Positions 18,254-27,717 of a DNA stretch of 64,000 nt are shown piece by piece. Made by a program: the position numbers and the translations under genes. This DNA is from Gammaproteobacteria bacterium. GTDB taxonomy: Bacteria > Pseudomonadota > Gammaproteobacteria > Steroidobacterales > Woeseiaceae. The notes beneath the pieces were generated by a model that saw only the letters and a program-made list of their open reading frames with translations, searched no databases and was not told where the DNA came from. The stretch spans positions 62,001 through 126,000 of the forward strand of contig JAHZJK010000013.1 of the NCBI GenBank assembly GCA_022600955.1, written 5' to 3'. Position 1 is the first letter of the stretch; every line of letters begins with the position of its first letter.

Positions 18254-19996
18254 ATGAAAACTTTGCGACTAGTGACGACTGCGACATTGATTCTCTCAGC
18301 CTCAGCGGCGTTCGCCGATGCGACTTCAGATTTTCAGGCTTTGCTCGACGAACACTGGGAATGGAGCATCAGCAATAACCCCGTCATGGCATCGATGCTC
18401 GGCGATCGCCGCTACAACACCGAGTGGGGCGACAACAGTATCGCCGCTACGAAGCGACAGCATGAGGAGCGACGAGAGTGGTTGCGGCGCGTCTATGCGA
18501 TTGATCGCGAGGCGCTTTCCGAGGAGAACCAGCTCAACTACGAGCTGTTTCGCCGGCAACTTCAGGACAATATCGACGCCCATCAATTCAACAGCCACCT
18601 GCTGCCGTTCTCGCATCGAGGTGGCATCCAGAACCTCGACAATCTGACCAATCAGTTGCGATTGGTCACGGTACAGGACTACGACGACTGGCTCGCCCGC
18701 CTCAGCAAAGTGGACGACCTGATTGACACCACGATTGAGCTCGCCGAAGCCGGCCGCAAGTCGGGCCACATGCCACCAAAGATCCTGATGCAACGTATTC
18801 CGGACCAGTTGGCGCTGCAGGTTGCAGAATTTGCGAGCGAAAGCCCGCTGTTTCGTGCATTTGAGTCGATTCCGGACAGCGTATCCGCTTCTGATCGGGA
18901 GCGACTGCGCTCGGCAGCCAGCGACATTATCGAAGGTGAAATTCTGCCGGCCTACAGGAAACTCGATCATTATTTCATTTCACGCTACCTGCCTGCCGCG
19001 CGCGACAGTGTCGGCCTCGCGGCGCTGGACAATGGCAGCGCATGGTATGAATACCTGACTCGCTCTTTTACGACCACGCGAATGACGCCCGACGATATTC
19101 ACCGGCTCGGGCTTAGCGAGGTCAAGCGAATCCGTGGCGAAATGCAGCAGATTATCGATCACGTTGGTTTCGATGGCAGCTTCCAGGAGTTTCTGACTTT
19201 TCTGCGCACCGATCCCCAGTTTTATTACGATACGCCCGAAGCACTTTACGAAGCCTATCTCGCAACCAGCAAGCGGATCGATCCGGAGCTTGTGAACCTG
19301 TTTGGCAAACTTCCCCGTATGCCTTATGGCGTCAAACCTATTCCGGACGCAATAGCACCAGACACAACGACGGCTTACTACTCGCGTCCGGCCGCCGATG
19401 GCAGTCGCGCGGGTATTTACTGGGTCAATTTGTACCGTCCCGAGGTCCGGCCCAAATACGAAATTGAAGTCCTGAGCGTGCACGAAGCAATGCCCGGCCA
19501 TCACTTGCAGATCGCTCTGCAACAGGAGCTTGGCGACATGCCGAAGTTTCGGCGCTTCCTCGGCTTTACGGCATTCGTCGAAGGCTGGGGACTCTACAGC
19601 GAACGCCTTGGTTACGATCTCGGACTGTACGAAGACCCCTACTCGCGTTTCGGACAGTTGACCTACGACATGTGGCGCGCAGTGCGCCTCGTCGTCGATA
19701 CCGGCATGCATTACAAGGGCTGGACGCGCCAGCAGGCTATCGATTTCTTCAAAGACAATGCGGCCAAGGCCGAACATGACATCGTCAACGAGATCGATCG
19801 TTATATTGGCAACCCGGGCCAGGCGCTGGCCTACAAAATTGGCCAGCTGAAGATGTTGTCGCTGCGCGAGCGCGCTGAGCGTCAACTCGGGGACGAATTC
19901 GACATTCGCGCATTCCATGATGAAATGCTGGGTGCGGGCGCCCTGCCACTCGACTTACTTGAGCAACGCATGGACAAGTGGCTGGCCGCCCAGTAG
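18254..19996 (+). CDS. Secreted DUF885-family metallopeptidase-like protein
   Basis: About 580 residues from the ATG at 18254, which begins a clear signal peptide (KTLRLVTTATLILSASAAFA); the longer upstream frame lacks one. The family signature is complete: LSVHEAMPGHHLQIALQQEL (a HExxxxHH-like zinc site) and FTAFVEGWGLYSERLGYDLG with the downstream acidic ligands. DUF885 proteins are regarded as gluzincin-like peptidases of uncharacterised specificity; this one should be periplasmic. It is a lone gene divergent from the gcv riboswitch, with the VOC gene converging on its end. Confidence 0.87.
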   Translation: MKTLRLVTTATLILSASAAFADATSDFQALLDEHWEWSISNNPVMASMLGDRRYNTEWGDNSIAATKRQHEERREWLRRVYAIDREALSEENQLNYELFRRQLQDNIDAHQFNSHLLPFSHRGGIQNLDNLTNQLRLVTVQDYDDWLARLSKVDDLIDTTIELAEAGRKSGHMPPKILMQRIPDQLALQVAEFASESPLFRAFESIPDSVSASDRERLRSAASDIIEGEILPAYRKLDHYFISRYLPAARDSVGLAALDNGSAWYEYLTRSFTTTRMTPDDIHRLGLSEVKRIRGEMQQIIDHVGFDGSFQEFLTFLRTDPQFYYDTPEALYEAYLATSKRIDPELVNLFGKLPRMPYGVKPIPDAIAPDTTTAYYSRPAADGSRAGIYWVNLYRPEVRPKYEIEVLSVHEAMPGHHLQIALQQELGDMPKFRRFLGFTAFVEGWGLYSERLGYDLGLYEDPYSRFGQLTYDMWRAVRLVVDTGMHYKGWTRQQAIDFFKDNAAKAEHDIVNEIDRYIGNPGQALAYKIGQLKMLSLRERAERQLGDEFDIRAFHDEMLGAGALPLDLLEQRMDKWLAAQ

Positions 19997-20009
19997 CGGC
20001 GCTGCGAGA

Positions 20010-20438
20010 TTACTCGTCGCTTAGCGCGTAGTCGTTTCGTTCTTCGGGATCATCGCTAAAGTACTGCACGAACTCCCAGTCGTTGCCATCCGCATCGTAA
20101 AAGTAGACCCTTTTGCGGTGTGGGTGACTGTTTGGATAGGTGGTGTCCTTAAAACCAGCTGCCGCCAGTCGTTTCTGCAATGCATCAACATCATCCACTT
20201 CGTAGCCGAGGTGATTCACACCTGGCTTGCCGTCATAAGGCGCCTTGATGTCGCTGCCATCGTGAGCAGTCTCATTCAATGCGATATAGGTTTCATCGGT
20301 ACCAATGTGCATCCAGCGTAAACCGTCACGGACGCTTTCGCTGCGCACATGAAACTCCGGGAAAGCCGTTCTCAGGAATCGAACGGCGCCAGCAAAGTCG
20401 CGAACGTGCAGGTTTGCGTGTTCCATACGGATAGTCAT
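20010..20438 (-). CDS. VOC (glyoxalase-like) family protein
   Basis: 142 residues from ATG 20438, which follows AGGAGA; a longer frame from 20495 has no such site. Two beta-alpha-beta-beta-beta modules are visible: MEHANLHVRDFAGAVRFLRT and VNHLGYEVDDVDALQKRLAA, with RVYFYDADGNDWEFVQY. Metal ligands would be His7, His or Glu in the second module and Glu near the C terminus, as in glyoxalase I/extradiol folds, but the substrate is unknown. It is divergent from an XRE-cupin regulator; that pairing and the palindromes between them suggest direct regulation. Confidence 0.85.
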   Translation of the reverse strand: MTIRMEHANLHVRDFAGAVRFLRTAFPEFHVRSESVRDGLRWMHIGTDETYIALNETAHDGSDIKAPYDGKPGVNHLGYEVDDVDALQKRLAAAGFKDTTYPNSHPHRKRVYFYDADGNDWEFVQYFSDDPEERNDYALSDE

Positions 20439-20479
20439 AGTGTTCTCCTTTTGGTTGTACGCAGTCTCCAAAATGTCGG

Positions 20480-20516
20480 TTGGTTTGACAACCAAATTGC
20501 TATTTCAATAGCCAAT
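20480..20516. promoter_or_regulatory. Two inverted repeats between VOC gene and XRE-cupin regulator
   Basis: The 93-base divergent region holds a perfect repeat TTGGTT-TGAC-AACCAA (20480-20495) directly followed by an imperfect one, ATTGCTAT-TTC-A-ATAGCCAAT (20496-20516). A TTGACA hexamer (20485-20490) within the first could be a -35 for the regulator gene. Their place fits operators for the adjacent XRE protein; which repeat serves which promoter cannot be decided. Confidence 0.5.
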
Positions 20517-20531
20517 TGATATTTTGCTGGC

Positions 20532-21080
20532 ATGACAGATATCAATCGAAATCTCGCTGAGAACATCCGCCGACTGCGTGAATCCCGCAAGTTGTCACAA
20601 CGACAACTCGCCAGAATGTCCGCTATCCCACGCCCCACCTGGGCCAGCCTCGAGACGGGCAGTGCAAACCCAACGCTTGCAGTACTCAGCAAAGCTGCCG
20701 GTGCCCTGAATGTCTCGATCGAAGAACTTATCGGTGCGCCACGTAGCGAATTCCAGTTTATTCCCGCGGCCAAGGTGCGGGAACGCAAGCGACAGAATGC
20801 GAAACTCAGGCCATTACTACCGGATGTGCTACCGGGCCTGGAGATATCTCGCACAGAGCTCGAACCGGGCGGCCGCATGGTCGGCGTGCCGCACACGACG
20901 GGTACACGTGAGTATCTGACCTGCGAGAGGGGTCAGGTGGAACTCGTCGCAGCCGGCGAACATCACCTGCTGAACGAAGGTGACATGCTGGTGTTTCGTG
21001 GCGATCAGCGACACTCCTATATCAATCCTGACAAGCGCCGCAAGTCGGTGTCGATTTCGGTTGTCTGCTTCGCCAACTAG
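20532..21080 (+). CDS. XRE-family transcriptional regulator with C-terminal cupin
   Basis: 182 residues. An N-terminal XRE helix-turn-helix (NIRRLRESRKLSQRQLARMS, then TWASLETGSANPTLAVLSKA, residues 9-60) is joined to a cupin_2 domain (about 100-180: LTCERGQVELVAAGEHHLLN, GDMLVFRGDQRHSYIN). This architecture is common in regulators of small-molecule metabolism, with the cupin as the sensor. It is likely to control itself and the divergent VOC gene through the repeats at 20480-20516. Its stop shares four bases (CTAG) with the convergent GNAT gene. Confidence 0.88.
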   Translation: MTDINRNLAENIRRLRESRKLSQRQLARMSAIPRPTWASLETGSANPTLAVLSKAAGALNVSIEELIGAPRSEFQFIPAAKVRERKRQNAKLRPLLPDVLPGLEISRTELEPGGRMVGVPHTTGTREYLTCERGQVELVAAGEHHLLNEGDMLVFRGDQRHSYINPDKRRKSVSISVVCFAN

Positions 21081-21532
21081 AGCTGCAGCATCATGAACCG
21101 GCAGTGTGGATCTTCCTGATAGTCGGCAAAAGGCGCACAGAACGTAAAGCCGAATTTCTGATACAACGCATACGCTGGCGCATATTCTGGTGAAGAACCT
21201 GTTTCCAGCAGCAGCTGCGAATAGCCACGCTCTCTTGCTACATCAACGATGTGCCTTAAGATGCGGGAGCCAACGCCCCTGCCGTAGTGGCGCGCAGCCG
21301 TACGCATCGATTTTATCTCGCCGGTGTTTGCGTCAAGCTCCTTCAAAGCACCGAATCCAAGCAACTCATCCGTCTCGCGGAGGCTCCAGAACGTGAGCCC
21401 GGGGGCCGACAGGCTTTCCAGCCCAAGCGCATGCACGCTTGCTGCCGGCGATTCGACTGCGGCACTGGCCAGATGCTCCTGCAACAGCGCGAGCACATCA
21501 GCGCTGGCGAGATCTCCTTCGATGATACGCAT
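21077..21532 (-). CDS. GNAT N-acetyltransferase
   Basis: 151 residues from ATG 21532 (RIIEGDLASADVLALLQEHL); the earlier start at 21613 lies inside the ATP-grasp gene and adds an unfamiliar N terminus. Core GNAT features: FGALKELDANTGEIKSMRTA, then ARHYGRGVGSRILRHIVDVA with the acetyl-CoA binding R-G-V-G-S, and LLLETGSSPEYAPAYALYQK. It resembles the PhnO/YitI-like group. It lies 19 bases after the glutamate ligase-like gene and probably shares its message; substrate unknown. Confidence 0.85.
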   Translation of the reverse strand: MRIIEGDLASADVLALLQEHLASAAVESPAASVHALGLESLSAPGLTFWSLRETDELLGFGALKELDANTGEIKSMRTAARHYGRGVGSRILRHIVDVARERGYSQLLLETGSSPEYAPAYALYQKFGFTFCAPFADYQEDPHCRFMMLQL

Positions 21533-21551
21533 GCGTGTGATCGCGCTGGCG

Positions 21552-22502
21552 CTACGCTGAAAACTCTGTGCGGGCAATCGCTGCACGTTCTGCCGGCCTG
21601 GACGCAGCATCAAAGATTTCCTCGATGCGCTGCATGCGACCGGTTAGCCCGGCGCAATTGGCAATCTGGATATTCAGTCCCGGGCGCGCGTTCATTTCCA
21701 GAATCAACGGTCCGCGCTCCGCATCGATTACCATGTCCACGCCGAGATAACCGAGACCAGTAACCTCATAACCACGCGCTGAAGACTCAAGGATAAAGTC
21801 CCACTGGGGAATTTCGAGGTCTGCTACCAGCGCACCGGTATCGGGGTGCTCGTCTACCAGCAGATCATCAAGCACCCCGGCCATCGTCCTGCCGCTGCCG
21901 AGATCCACACCGGCGCCGACGGCACCCTGATGCAGGTTGGCCTTGCCATCCGAGGCACGGGTTGGCAACCTCACCATCGCCATTGCCGGATAGCCGCGAT
22001 AAACGACAACCCGCACGTCGGGAACACCCTGATAACTGACCTCGGCGAAGGTCGGGTCAAAGCGTACGCAGTACTCGATCAGCGCTTTATCGCGATTGCC
22101 ACTCAAGCTGTATTGCCCGCCAACGATGTTGGACAAGTGGTGCTGGATCTCGCCTTCCGAAATCAGCATGCCACTGCTCAACCGAAAACTGTCTCGCTTG
22201 CGCTGGCTGCGACCGGTGACAACGAGGATGCCGTCGCCGCCGCTGCCCTGGGCCGGCTTAACGACGAAACTGTCGCGTTCCGCCACCATCGCAGAAAAAT
22301 TCCTGACTTCGGCCTGGTGTGCGATTACGCCGTAGAGGTCCGGCACGGCCATGCCCGCAGACAGTGCCAGTTGCTTCGTCAGGACCTTGTCGTCAACGCG
22401 AGGGTACAGGCGGCGCGGATTAAGCCGCATGATGTACTCGGCATTGCGCTCATTGAGGCCAAGCACACCGGCTGCACGCAGGCTTTTCGCCACCGAAAAC
22501 AT
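21552..22502 (-). CDS. Alpha-L-glutamate ligase-like ATP-grasp protein (RimK-related)
   Basis: 316 residues. The ATP-grasp core shows FVVKPAQGSGGDGILVV (ATP-binding lysine and Gly-rich loop) and the Mg-binding GPLILEMNARPGLNIQIAN. It corresponds to the RimK-related ligase family (TIGR02291 as I recall) always found beside an inactive-transglutaminase 7TM protein. RimK relatives add glutamate-like residues to peptides; the acceptor here is unknown. It overlaps the 7TM gene by one base (TAATG), so both are made together. Confidence 0.88.
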   Translation of the reverse strand: MFSVAKSLRAAGVLGLNERNAEYIMRLNPRRLYPRVDDKVLTKQLALSAGMAVPDLYGVIAHQAEVRNFSAMVAERDSFVVKPAQGSGGDGILVVTGRSQRKRDSFRLSSGMLISEGEIQHHLSNIVGGQYSLSGNRDKALIEYCVRFDPTFAEVSYQGVPDVRVVVYRGYPAMAMVRLPTRASDGKANLHQGAVGAGVDLGSGRTMAGVLDDLLVDEHPDTGALVADLEIPQWDFILESSARGYEVTGLGYLGVDMVIDAERGPLILEMNARPGLNIQIANCAGLTGRMQRIEEIFDAASRPAERAAIARTEFSA

Positions 22503-24022
22503 TAGCGCGAAGACAGCTCTTTGAATCGGCGCAGTTCAGTGAGGCGATAGCCCGTGTAGCGTCCTGAAAGAACGACGAGCGCCAGAATAACGAGCAATAA
22601 CTCGGGAAATGTAAATATGAGGTGCTCCAGCCATTGCATGCCCATAAAAATATAGGCGGCAACGGCAACAACAAGACTGCCCAGGCCGGCCCGTATTGCG
22701 TCGGCAGGACCGCGCTCCTCCCAGACCACCGACATGCGCTCAATCGTCATAGCGATGATGACCATTGGAAACAATGCAATCGACAGACCGCTGTCCATAC
22801 CCATGCGGTGCGAAGTCAGGCTGATGAACAACATCAGTATCACGACAACGATCAAGACCGCGCTAAGCCTTGGTACCAGCAATAATCGCAATCGATCCAG
22901 CAGAAACCGGATAGTGAGTCCGAGCGTCACGAGTAAGGTAAACAGGATGACACCCCAGAACAGTTTGGTTTCCCGGAACGCAAGTGCGATCAGTACCGGC
23001 ATAAATGTGCCGAACGCATCAATACCAACCATGTTACGCATGATCACCATAATCAAGGCGCCGATTGGAATCATCAGCAGTACGCTGTACACAGCCTGTG
23101 TCTGAATCGGCAGACTGTAGAGGGAGAAGTCGACTGCCGCCGTGCCACGTTGTGCCGCTTGTGTTTCTGCGATAGTCACGGCGTCAAGGTGGTTCTCCTG
23201 AATTGCAAAATCCACCTGTACGTTGCTACCACCCGCGACATTGACAAGCTGTTCATTGCCCCGCCACCAGATCAGGAAGCGTTCCGGCAGATTCTGCTCA
23301 CCGGTTGCCGGATTGAAGTACAGCCACTGGTCGCCGTCATGCACCTCGAGCCATGATACGAGCGACGCACTGCGTTGCCGACCAGCGAGTGGAAAGCCGT
23401 GCACCATCCGTGCGGGTATGCGCGCGGATGCGAGCACCATAGTCACAACATCAACGAAGTCCGCGCTGCTGGAGACTCCCGACAGCAGCAGTTCAACATT
23501 AGAGTCAGGTGACGCCTCATTCATGCGTCGCAGTAACTCGGTTGTAAATGACGTGGTGTCCGCGGAATGTTCGCGCACATCATCAACCAGTATCTCTACG
23601 GCAGTGTTCAGCGGCTCATTAATAACCGGCTTCGGCGGAAATGGCGGTGTGGTATCGGACTCATCGACACTGCCGTCTTCATAGACCGAAATACGGTAGT
23701 AAATAGTCTGTTCACCATCCGCACGCCGGATAGCCCACTGTGCTTCGCGGCCACCGCTACCGTAGTTGAGGCTGAATCCATAGCCGCGAGAGACCGAATT
23801 TTCGTTCAACATGCGAAAGCCCGGCGTCAGGCTGGGTACATGCAACTGCACCTTGATCGAGCCCGGGCCACTGTCAAAATGCACGGCAGACTCTACCGTC
23901 CAGACAGCGGTCTCCTGATCTTCGGTAACCGGAAATCCGAGCACCTGCCACTTGTAGAAAAACACTGACGAGCCGATGACTGTCAGTAGTGCCGCCAGAA
24001 TGTAAACGTATCGCTGGTTCAT
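22502..24022 (-). CDS. Inactive transglutaminase-like protein fused to 7TM domain
   Basis: 506 residues. One N-terminal helix anchors a periplasmic region (about 25-285) with a transglutaminase-like fold that lacks an obvious catalytic Cys: SGVSSSADFVDVVTMVLASA, RIPARMVHGFPLAGRQRSAS and WLEVHDGDQWLYFNPATGEQ. Seven hydrophobic helices follow from about residue 315. This matches the Transglut_i_TM/7TM_transglut architecture. In other genomes it forms a unit with the ATP-grasp ligase and a small retropepsin-like (PF05618) protease; the first partner is present, the second is not in this window. Role probably in envelope modification, by inference. Confidence 0.88.
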   Translation of the reverse strand: MNQRYVYILAALLTVIGSSVFFYKWQVLGFPVTEDQETAVWTVESAVHFDSGPGSIKVQLHVPSLTPGFRMLNENSVSRGYGFSLNYGSGGREAQWAIRRADGEQTIYYRISVYEDGSVDESDTTPPFPPKPVINEPLNTAVEILVDDVREHSADTTSFTTELLRRMNEASPDSNVELLLSGVSSSADFVDVVTMVLASARIPARMVHGFPLAGRQRSASLVSWLEVHDGDQWLYFNPATGEQNLPERFLIWWRGNEQLVNVAGGSNVQVDFAIQENHLDAVTIAETQAAQRGTAAVDFSLYSLPIQTQAVYSVLLMIPIGALIMVIMRNMVGIDAFGTFMPVLIALAFRETKLFWGVILFTLLVTLGLTIRFLLDRLRLLLVPRLSAVLIVVVILMLFISLTSHRMGMDSGLSIALFPMVIIAMTIERMSVVWEERGPADAIRAGLGSLVVAVAAYIFMGMQWLEHLIFTFPELLLVILALVVLSGRYTGYRLTELRRFKELSSR

Positions 24023-24038
24023 GGCTCCCCAAAGGGCG

Positions 24039-25193
24039 TTAGTTGACGCCCAACGCGACTTTGACGACGCGTTCTTTTATTGGCCCGCTGTTGTTGAACA
24101 ATCGCATACCTGCCGATCGTATTTCTCCAACCAGTTTGGAGTCTGTCGTAAACAGTCGGTTTAGGCCAGTCATGAAATGCAACATTGTCAGATTGGCACC
24201 CTTGCGATTGCGCTCGTATTTGCGCAAGACGGGCAGATCACCCGGGTGCATGCCGCCGCTGACCGCATTGTCGACAACCTTAGCCAATTCTGCAGCATCC
24301 TGCAGGCCGAGATTGGCACCCTGGCCCGCCAGCGGATGTATGGCGTGCGCAGCATCCCCTACTAGTGCCAGACCGGGAACAACGTAGGGTTCCGCGTGCT
24401 GCGCCGATAGTGGAAACGCGCCTTTTGGTCCCGCAACTCGTAATTCGCCAAGCACGAAGTCTGACGCTTCGGTCAGCATAGCGCCGAGCGCGTCATCATC
24501 CGCGGCAAGGCCTGCTGCGGCGATCTCGGGAGACGTCGACCATACAACCGAGATACGACCATCCGACAGCGGCAGCATACCCAGTGGCCCATGTTGCAAA
24601 AATCGCTGCCAGGCCGTTTCCCGGTGGCTATGCTCAGGCATCAGATGCGTTACCAGCGCTGTTTGTTGATAGGGCCATTTGTTGGTCTTGATTCCTGCAA
24701 GTCCGCGCACAAAGGATCGTGCGCCGTCGGCCGCAACGACGAGATCCGCATCCGGTAGACGCTCCAGTCGCTCCGCGAATCGCAGCTCAACGCCGCTCGA
24801 GTTCAGCACCTGCAACAATGCGTGCCGAATCAGTATGTTCTCAACAATGTAGCCTAGCTGCGGCAGCGCGAATTCTGCGGCGTCAAATGTCAGTGCCGAG
24901 GCGCCGTCAGCCACCTCGTTTTCGTCCCAGACACGCATGCATTCGTATGGCGAGACGCGCGCTGCAGCGATCAGAGGCCACGCACCTGCCGCCTCCAGTA
25001 TTTCTGCTGAGCCGTTAGCTATCGCAGATACTCGCAGAGCAACATCATCGTCTGAAGAAAATGCTGGCTCGTCTGCTGCATCAATCACTGAGATTGCGAG
25101 CTGCTCTGCCGACCTGGATCTGGCCAGCAGCGCGGCACATGACAGACCGGCTATGCCGGCGCCGACAATGACAATGTTGAAACGCTTTTTCAC
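24039..25193 (-). CDS. UbiI/VisC-like FAD monooxygenase of ubiquinone synthesis
   Basis: 384 residues, GTG start overlapping the ubiH stop by four bases. FAD motifs: Rossmann VIVGAGIAGLSCAALLARS at the N terminus, the DG motif VVAADGARSFVR and the second nucleotide motif LALVGDAAHAIHPLAGQGAN. It belongs to the UbiH/UbiF/VisC aromatic hydroxylase family; its place directly after pepP-ubiH matches E. coli visC (ubiI), which hydroxylates C5 of the ring. With UbiH and Coq7 in this window all three ring hydroxylations are covered, though the exact positional specificity cannot be read from sequence. Confidence 0.85.
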   Translation of the reverse strand: MKKRFNIVIVGAGIAGLSCAALLARSRSAEQLAISVIDAADEPAFSSDDDVALRVSAIANGSAEILEAAGAWPLIAAARVSPYECMRVWDENEVADGASALTFDAAEFALPQLGYIVENILIRHALLQVLNSSGVELRFAERLERLPDADLVVAADGARSFVRGLAGIKTNKWPYQQTALVTHLMPEHSHRETAWQRFLQHGPLGMLPLSDGRISVVWSTSPEIAAAGLAADDDALGAMLTEASDFVLGELRVAGPKGAFPLSAQHAEPYVVPGLALVGDAAHAIHPLAGQGANLGLQDAAELAKVVDNAVSGGMHPGDLPVLRKYERNRKGANLTMLHFMTGLNRLFTTDSKLVGEIRSAGMRLFNNSGPIKERVVKVALGVN

Positions 25194-26416
25194 CGGATTG
25201 GCAGCCCACGCGACAGCCGCGGCAATTGTCCGGCAAGTCCCATCGTATGTTTCGCAAACAGCGGCCTGACACCCGGTATGAAATCGAAACCCAACATGCC
25301 GATATTGCGCAAGACGCGCAGCGGCGATTTACTGCTGCCGAACAGGCGCACAAGATTGTCCGTAAAATGCACCAGCTTGTTCTGGTCATCATGGCGCCAT
25401 TCCACATAGCGCTGAATCACTTCGGCTGCACCAGGATCACTGTTTTTTGCGTCCGCAATGCAATCACACATCGACGCGACGTCTCGCATGCCAAGGTTGA
25501 ACCCCTGCGCAGAAACCGGATGCAATCCATGCGCCGCATTGCCGACCAGCACGCTTCGCGTTGCGGCCAGACGCACGGCTTTGCTCAAGACCAGTGGGTA
25601 CGCGGCGCGCTTGCCAACGCGCGAGAACGCGCCCAGACGATAGCCGAACTCCTGCTGCAACTCGGCCAGAAAATCACGATCCTCCAAAGCAAGCACTCGC
25701 TCCGCATCATCCTCATCGACGGTCCAGATGAAAGCAGCGCGTTTATCCTTGATCGGCAACACGGCCAATGGTCCTTGCTCGGTAAAACGCTCAAAAGCAT
25801 GCTGCTCTATATCTTTTTCGGGCTGCAAATTGCCGATGATGGCCCGTTGCCCATAGCTCGACTTGCTCGCCGAGATGCCGAGCATTTCCCGCACGCTGGA
25901 ATTGGCGCCGTCAGCCGCAACCAGCAATTTTGCTGTTAGTTCAGCGGGCGATGTATCACCCTGCAATGTCACGGTCGCCGTATGCGGCGCAAGTTCGACA
26001 TCGACAATGCGCGCAGGACAATACACATCGATGCCTGCGGCGGCACTCAGCCTTTCCTGCAGCACTTCTCCCAGGACCCGGTTTATCACGACGTAACCAA
26101 GCGCCTCAACGCCTTGCTCCGCTGCATCAATATGTGAAAATCCGAAACGGCCTTTGTCAGACACGTGAATGTCACTGATCGGCGTCGAGGCGGCTGCAAT
26201 GTCAGCCCACAAACCCATCGCCTCGAACATCCGTTGCGTGCTGCGCGACAGAGCTGTAGATCGATCGTCGAAACTTGGTTGCTGCGTCTCGCCGCGCGCG
26301 ATCGCTTCGACAACAGCAACCCGCATTCCAAGCGGTTCAAGCGCTAATGCCAGCGAGGTGCCGATCATGCCGCCGCCCGCAATAACAATGTCGTAGTTGT
26401 GTTCGTCGGCACTCAT
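25190..26416 (-). CDS. ubiH: 2-octaprenyl-6-methoxyphenol hydroxylase-type FAD monooxygenase
   Basis: 408 residues. Rossmann motif DIVIAGGGMIGTSLALALEP, DG motif LLVAADGANSSVREMLG and the FAD ribityl motif VLVGNAAHGLHPVSAQGFNL are those of UbiH, which hydroxylates C1 of the ubiquinone ring. ATG at 26416, overlapping the pepP stop by four bases. The order ygfB-pepP-ubiH-visC is the E. coli one, which supports the name. Confidence 0.92.
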   Translation of the reverse strand: MSADEHNYDIVIAGGGMIGTSLALALEPLGMRVAVVEAIARGETQQPSFDDRSTALSRSTQRMFEAMGLWADIAAASTPISDIHVSDKGRFGFSHIDAAEQGVEALGYVVINRVLGEVLQERLSAAAGIDVYCPARIVDVELAPHTATVTLQGDTSPAELTAKLLVAADGANSSVREMLGISASKSSYGQRAIIGNLQPEKDIEQHAFERFTEQGPLAVLPIKDKRAAFIWTVDEDDAERVLALEDRDFLAELQQEFGYRLGAFSRVGKRAAYPLVLSKAVRLAATRSVLVGNAAHGLHPVSAQGFNLGMRDVASMCDCIADAKNSDPGAAEVIQRYVEWRHDDQNKLVHFTDNLVRLFGSSKSPLRVLRNIGMLGFDFIPGVRPLFAKHTMGLAGQLPRLSRGLPIR

Positions 26417-27717
26417 CTGCTGTGCATCAATGCCTCAATGTCATCAGGATCTCTAGCCAGACCTTTGCTCAAGACGTCCGGGCCTTTTGAGGTAATCGCC
26501 ACGTCATCTTCAATACGTACGCCGATATTTCGGAATGCCTTTGGAATCTTGCGGCTGTTGTCGAGGTATATGCCTGGCTCGACAGTTGTAACCATGCCGT
26601 TTTCAAGAACACGCCATTCGTCGCCGACTTTGTAGTCACCTACGTCGTGCACATCCATGCCTATCCAATGCCCTGTGCGATGCATGTAGTACTGCTGGTA
26701 GGCGCCATCCTTGATGAGCCTGGGAAGCGTTCCTTCGATCAAACCAAGTTTTCTCAAACCTTTCGTTATCGTCTTGACCGCAGCGTCGTGCGGGTCGTTC
26801 CAGTGATTGCCAACGACAGTTTTTTCAATCGCCGCGTCCTGAGCCTGCAGAACAATCTCATAGATCGCCCTTTGCTCGGGGGAGAATCGTCCACTTACGG
26901 GGAACGTCCGCGTGATATCAGACGCGTAGTAATCCAGCTCACATCCCGCATCAATCAGCAACAAGTCGCCGTCCTGTAACTCCGCATTGTTTTCGACGTA
27001 GTGCAGGATGCACGCGTTCTTGCCGCCACCGACAATCGGGCTGTACGACACCCAAGCGTTGTTGCGCCGAAATTCGTGCCGAAATTCCGCCTCCACCTCG
27101 TACTCGAACATGCCTGGTCTGGTTACCTGCATGGCGCGCTTGTGCGCGGCAACCGAAACTTTGGCCGACTTGCGCATTGCGCTGATCTCTCCACGACTCT
27201 TGTACAGGCGCATGTCATGTAACAGGTGATCCAGCGCCACGAACTCTTGCGGCGAGTGCACTCCGCGTGACAGTTTCGAGCGTAGCGTGTTGACCCACTC
27301 GGCCATACGCTTGTCGAAATCTGCATACATGCCCATCGTGTAATAGACACGGCTGCAGGATTCCATGATGCCTGGAAGAATGTCATCAATATCGTCGATC
27401 GGGAACGCATCGTCAGCACCATAGTCGCTGACAGCGCCGCCCTGCCCGGCGCGCAATCCATCCCACAACTCTCGTTCGGGATTCTTTTCACGACAAAACA
27501 GGAGGTATTCGCCATTGGGTCGCCCAGGTACCAGTACCGCGACAGCTTGCGGCTCGGGGAATCCCGTCAGGTAATAGAAGTCACTATCCTGACGGTAATT
27601 GTATTCGACATCGCGGCTGCGCGTACGCACCGGTGCGGTCGGAATAATGACTATGCCGCCCTCTCCGACCATGCTCATAAGCTGCCGGCGGCGTCTCTCG
27701 AATTCCTTACTGTTCAT
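26413..27717 (-). CDS. pepP: Xaa-Pro aminopeptidase (aminopeptidase P)
   Basis: 434 residues, normal for PepP. The N-terminal creatinase-like domain (SDFYYLTGFPEPQAVAVLVP) precedes the M24 pita-bread domain. Metal ligands: DAGCELDYYASDITRTFPVS (both Asp), HRTGHWIGMDVHDVG (His), TTVEPGIY (Glu) and the last Glu in GVRIEDDVAIT. It removes N-terminal residues preceding proline, in the cytoplasm. It overlaps ygfB by 11 bases and ubiH by four. Confidence 0.95.
   Translation of the reverse strand: MNSKEFERRRRQLMSMVGEGGIVIIPTAPVRTRSRDVEYNYRQDSDFYYLTGFPEPQAVAVLVPGRPNGEYLLFCREKNPERELWDGLRAGQGGAVSDYGADDAFPIDDIDDILPGIMESCSRVYYTMGMYADFDKRMAEWVNTLRSKLSRGVHSPQEFVALDHLLHDMRLYKSRGEISAMRKSAKVSVAAHKRAMQVTRPGMFEYEVEAEFRHEFRRNNAWVSYSPIVGGGKNACILHYVENNAELQDGDLLLIDAGCELDYYASDITRTFPVSGRFSPEQRAIYEIVLQAQDAAIEKTVVGNHWNDPHDAAVKTITKGLRKLGLIEGTLPRLIKDGAYQQYYMHRTGHWIGMDVHDVGDYKVGDEWRVLENGMVTTVEPGIYLDNSRKIPKAFRNIGVRIEDDVAITSKGPDVLSKGLARDPDDIEALMHSR

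Noticed and set aside
18980..19918. 312-residue antisense frame in the DUF885 gene
   Set aside because: DUF885 motifs on the plus strand are clear; antisense has no recognisable domain.
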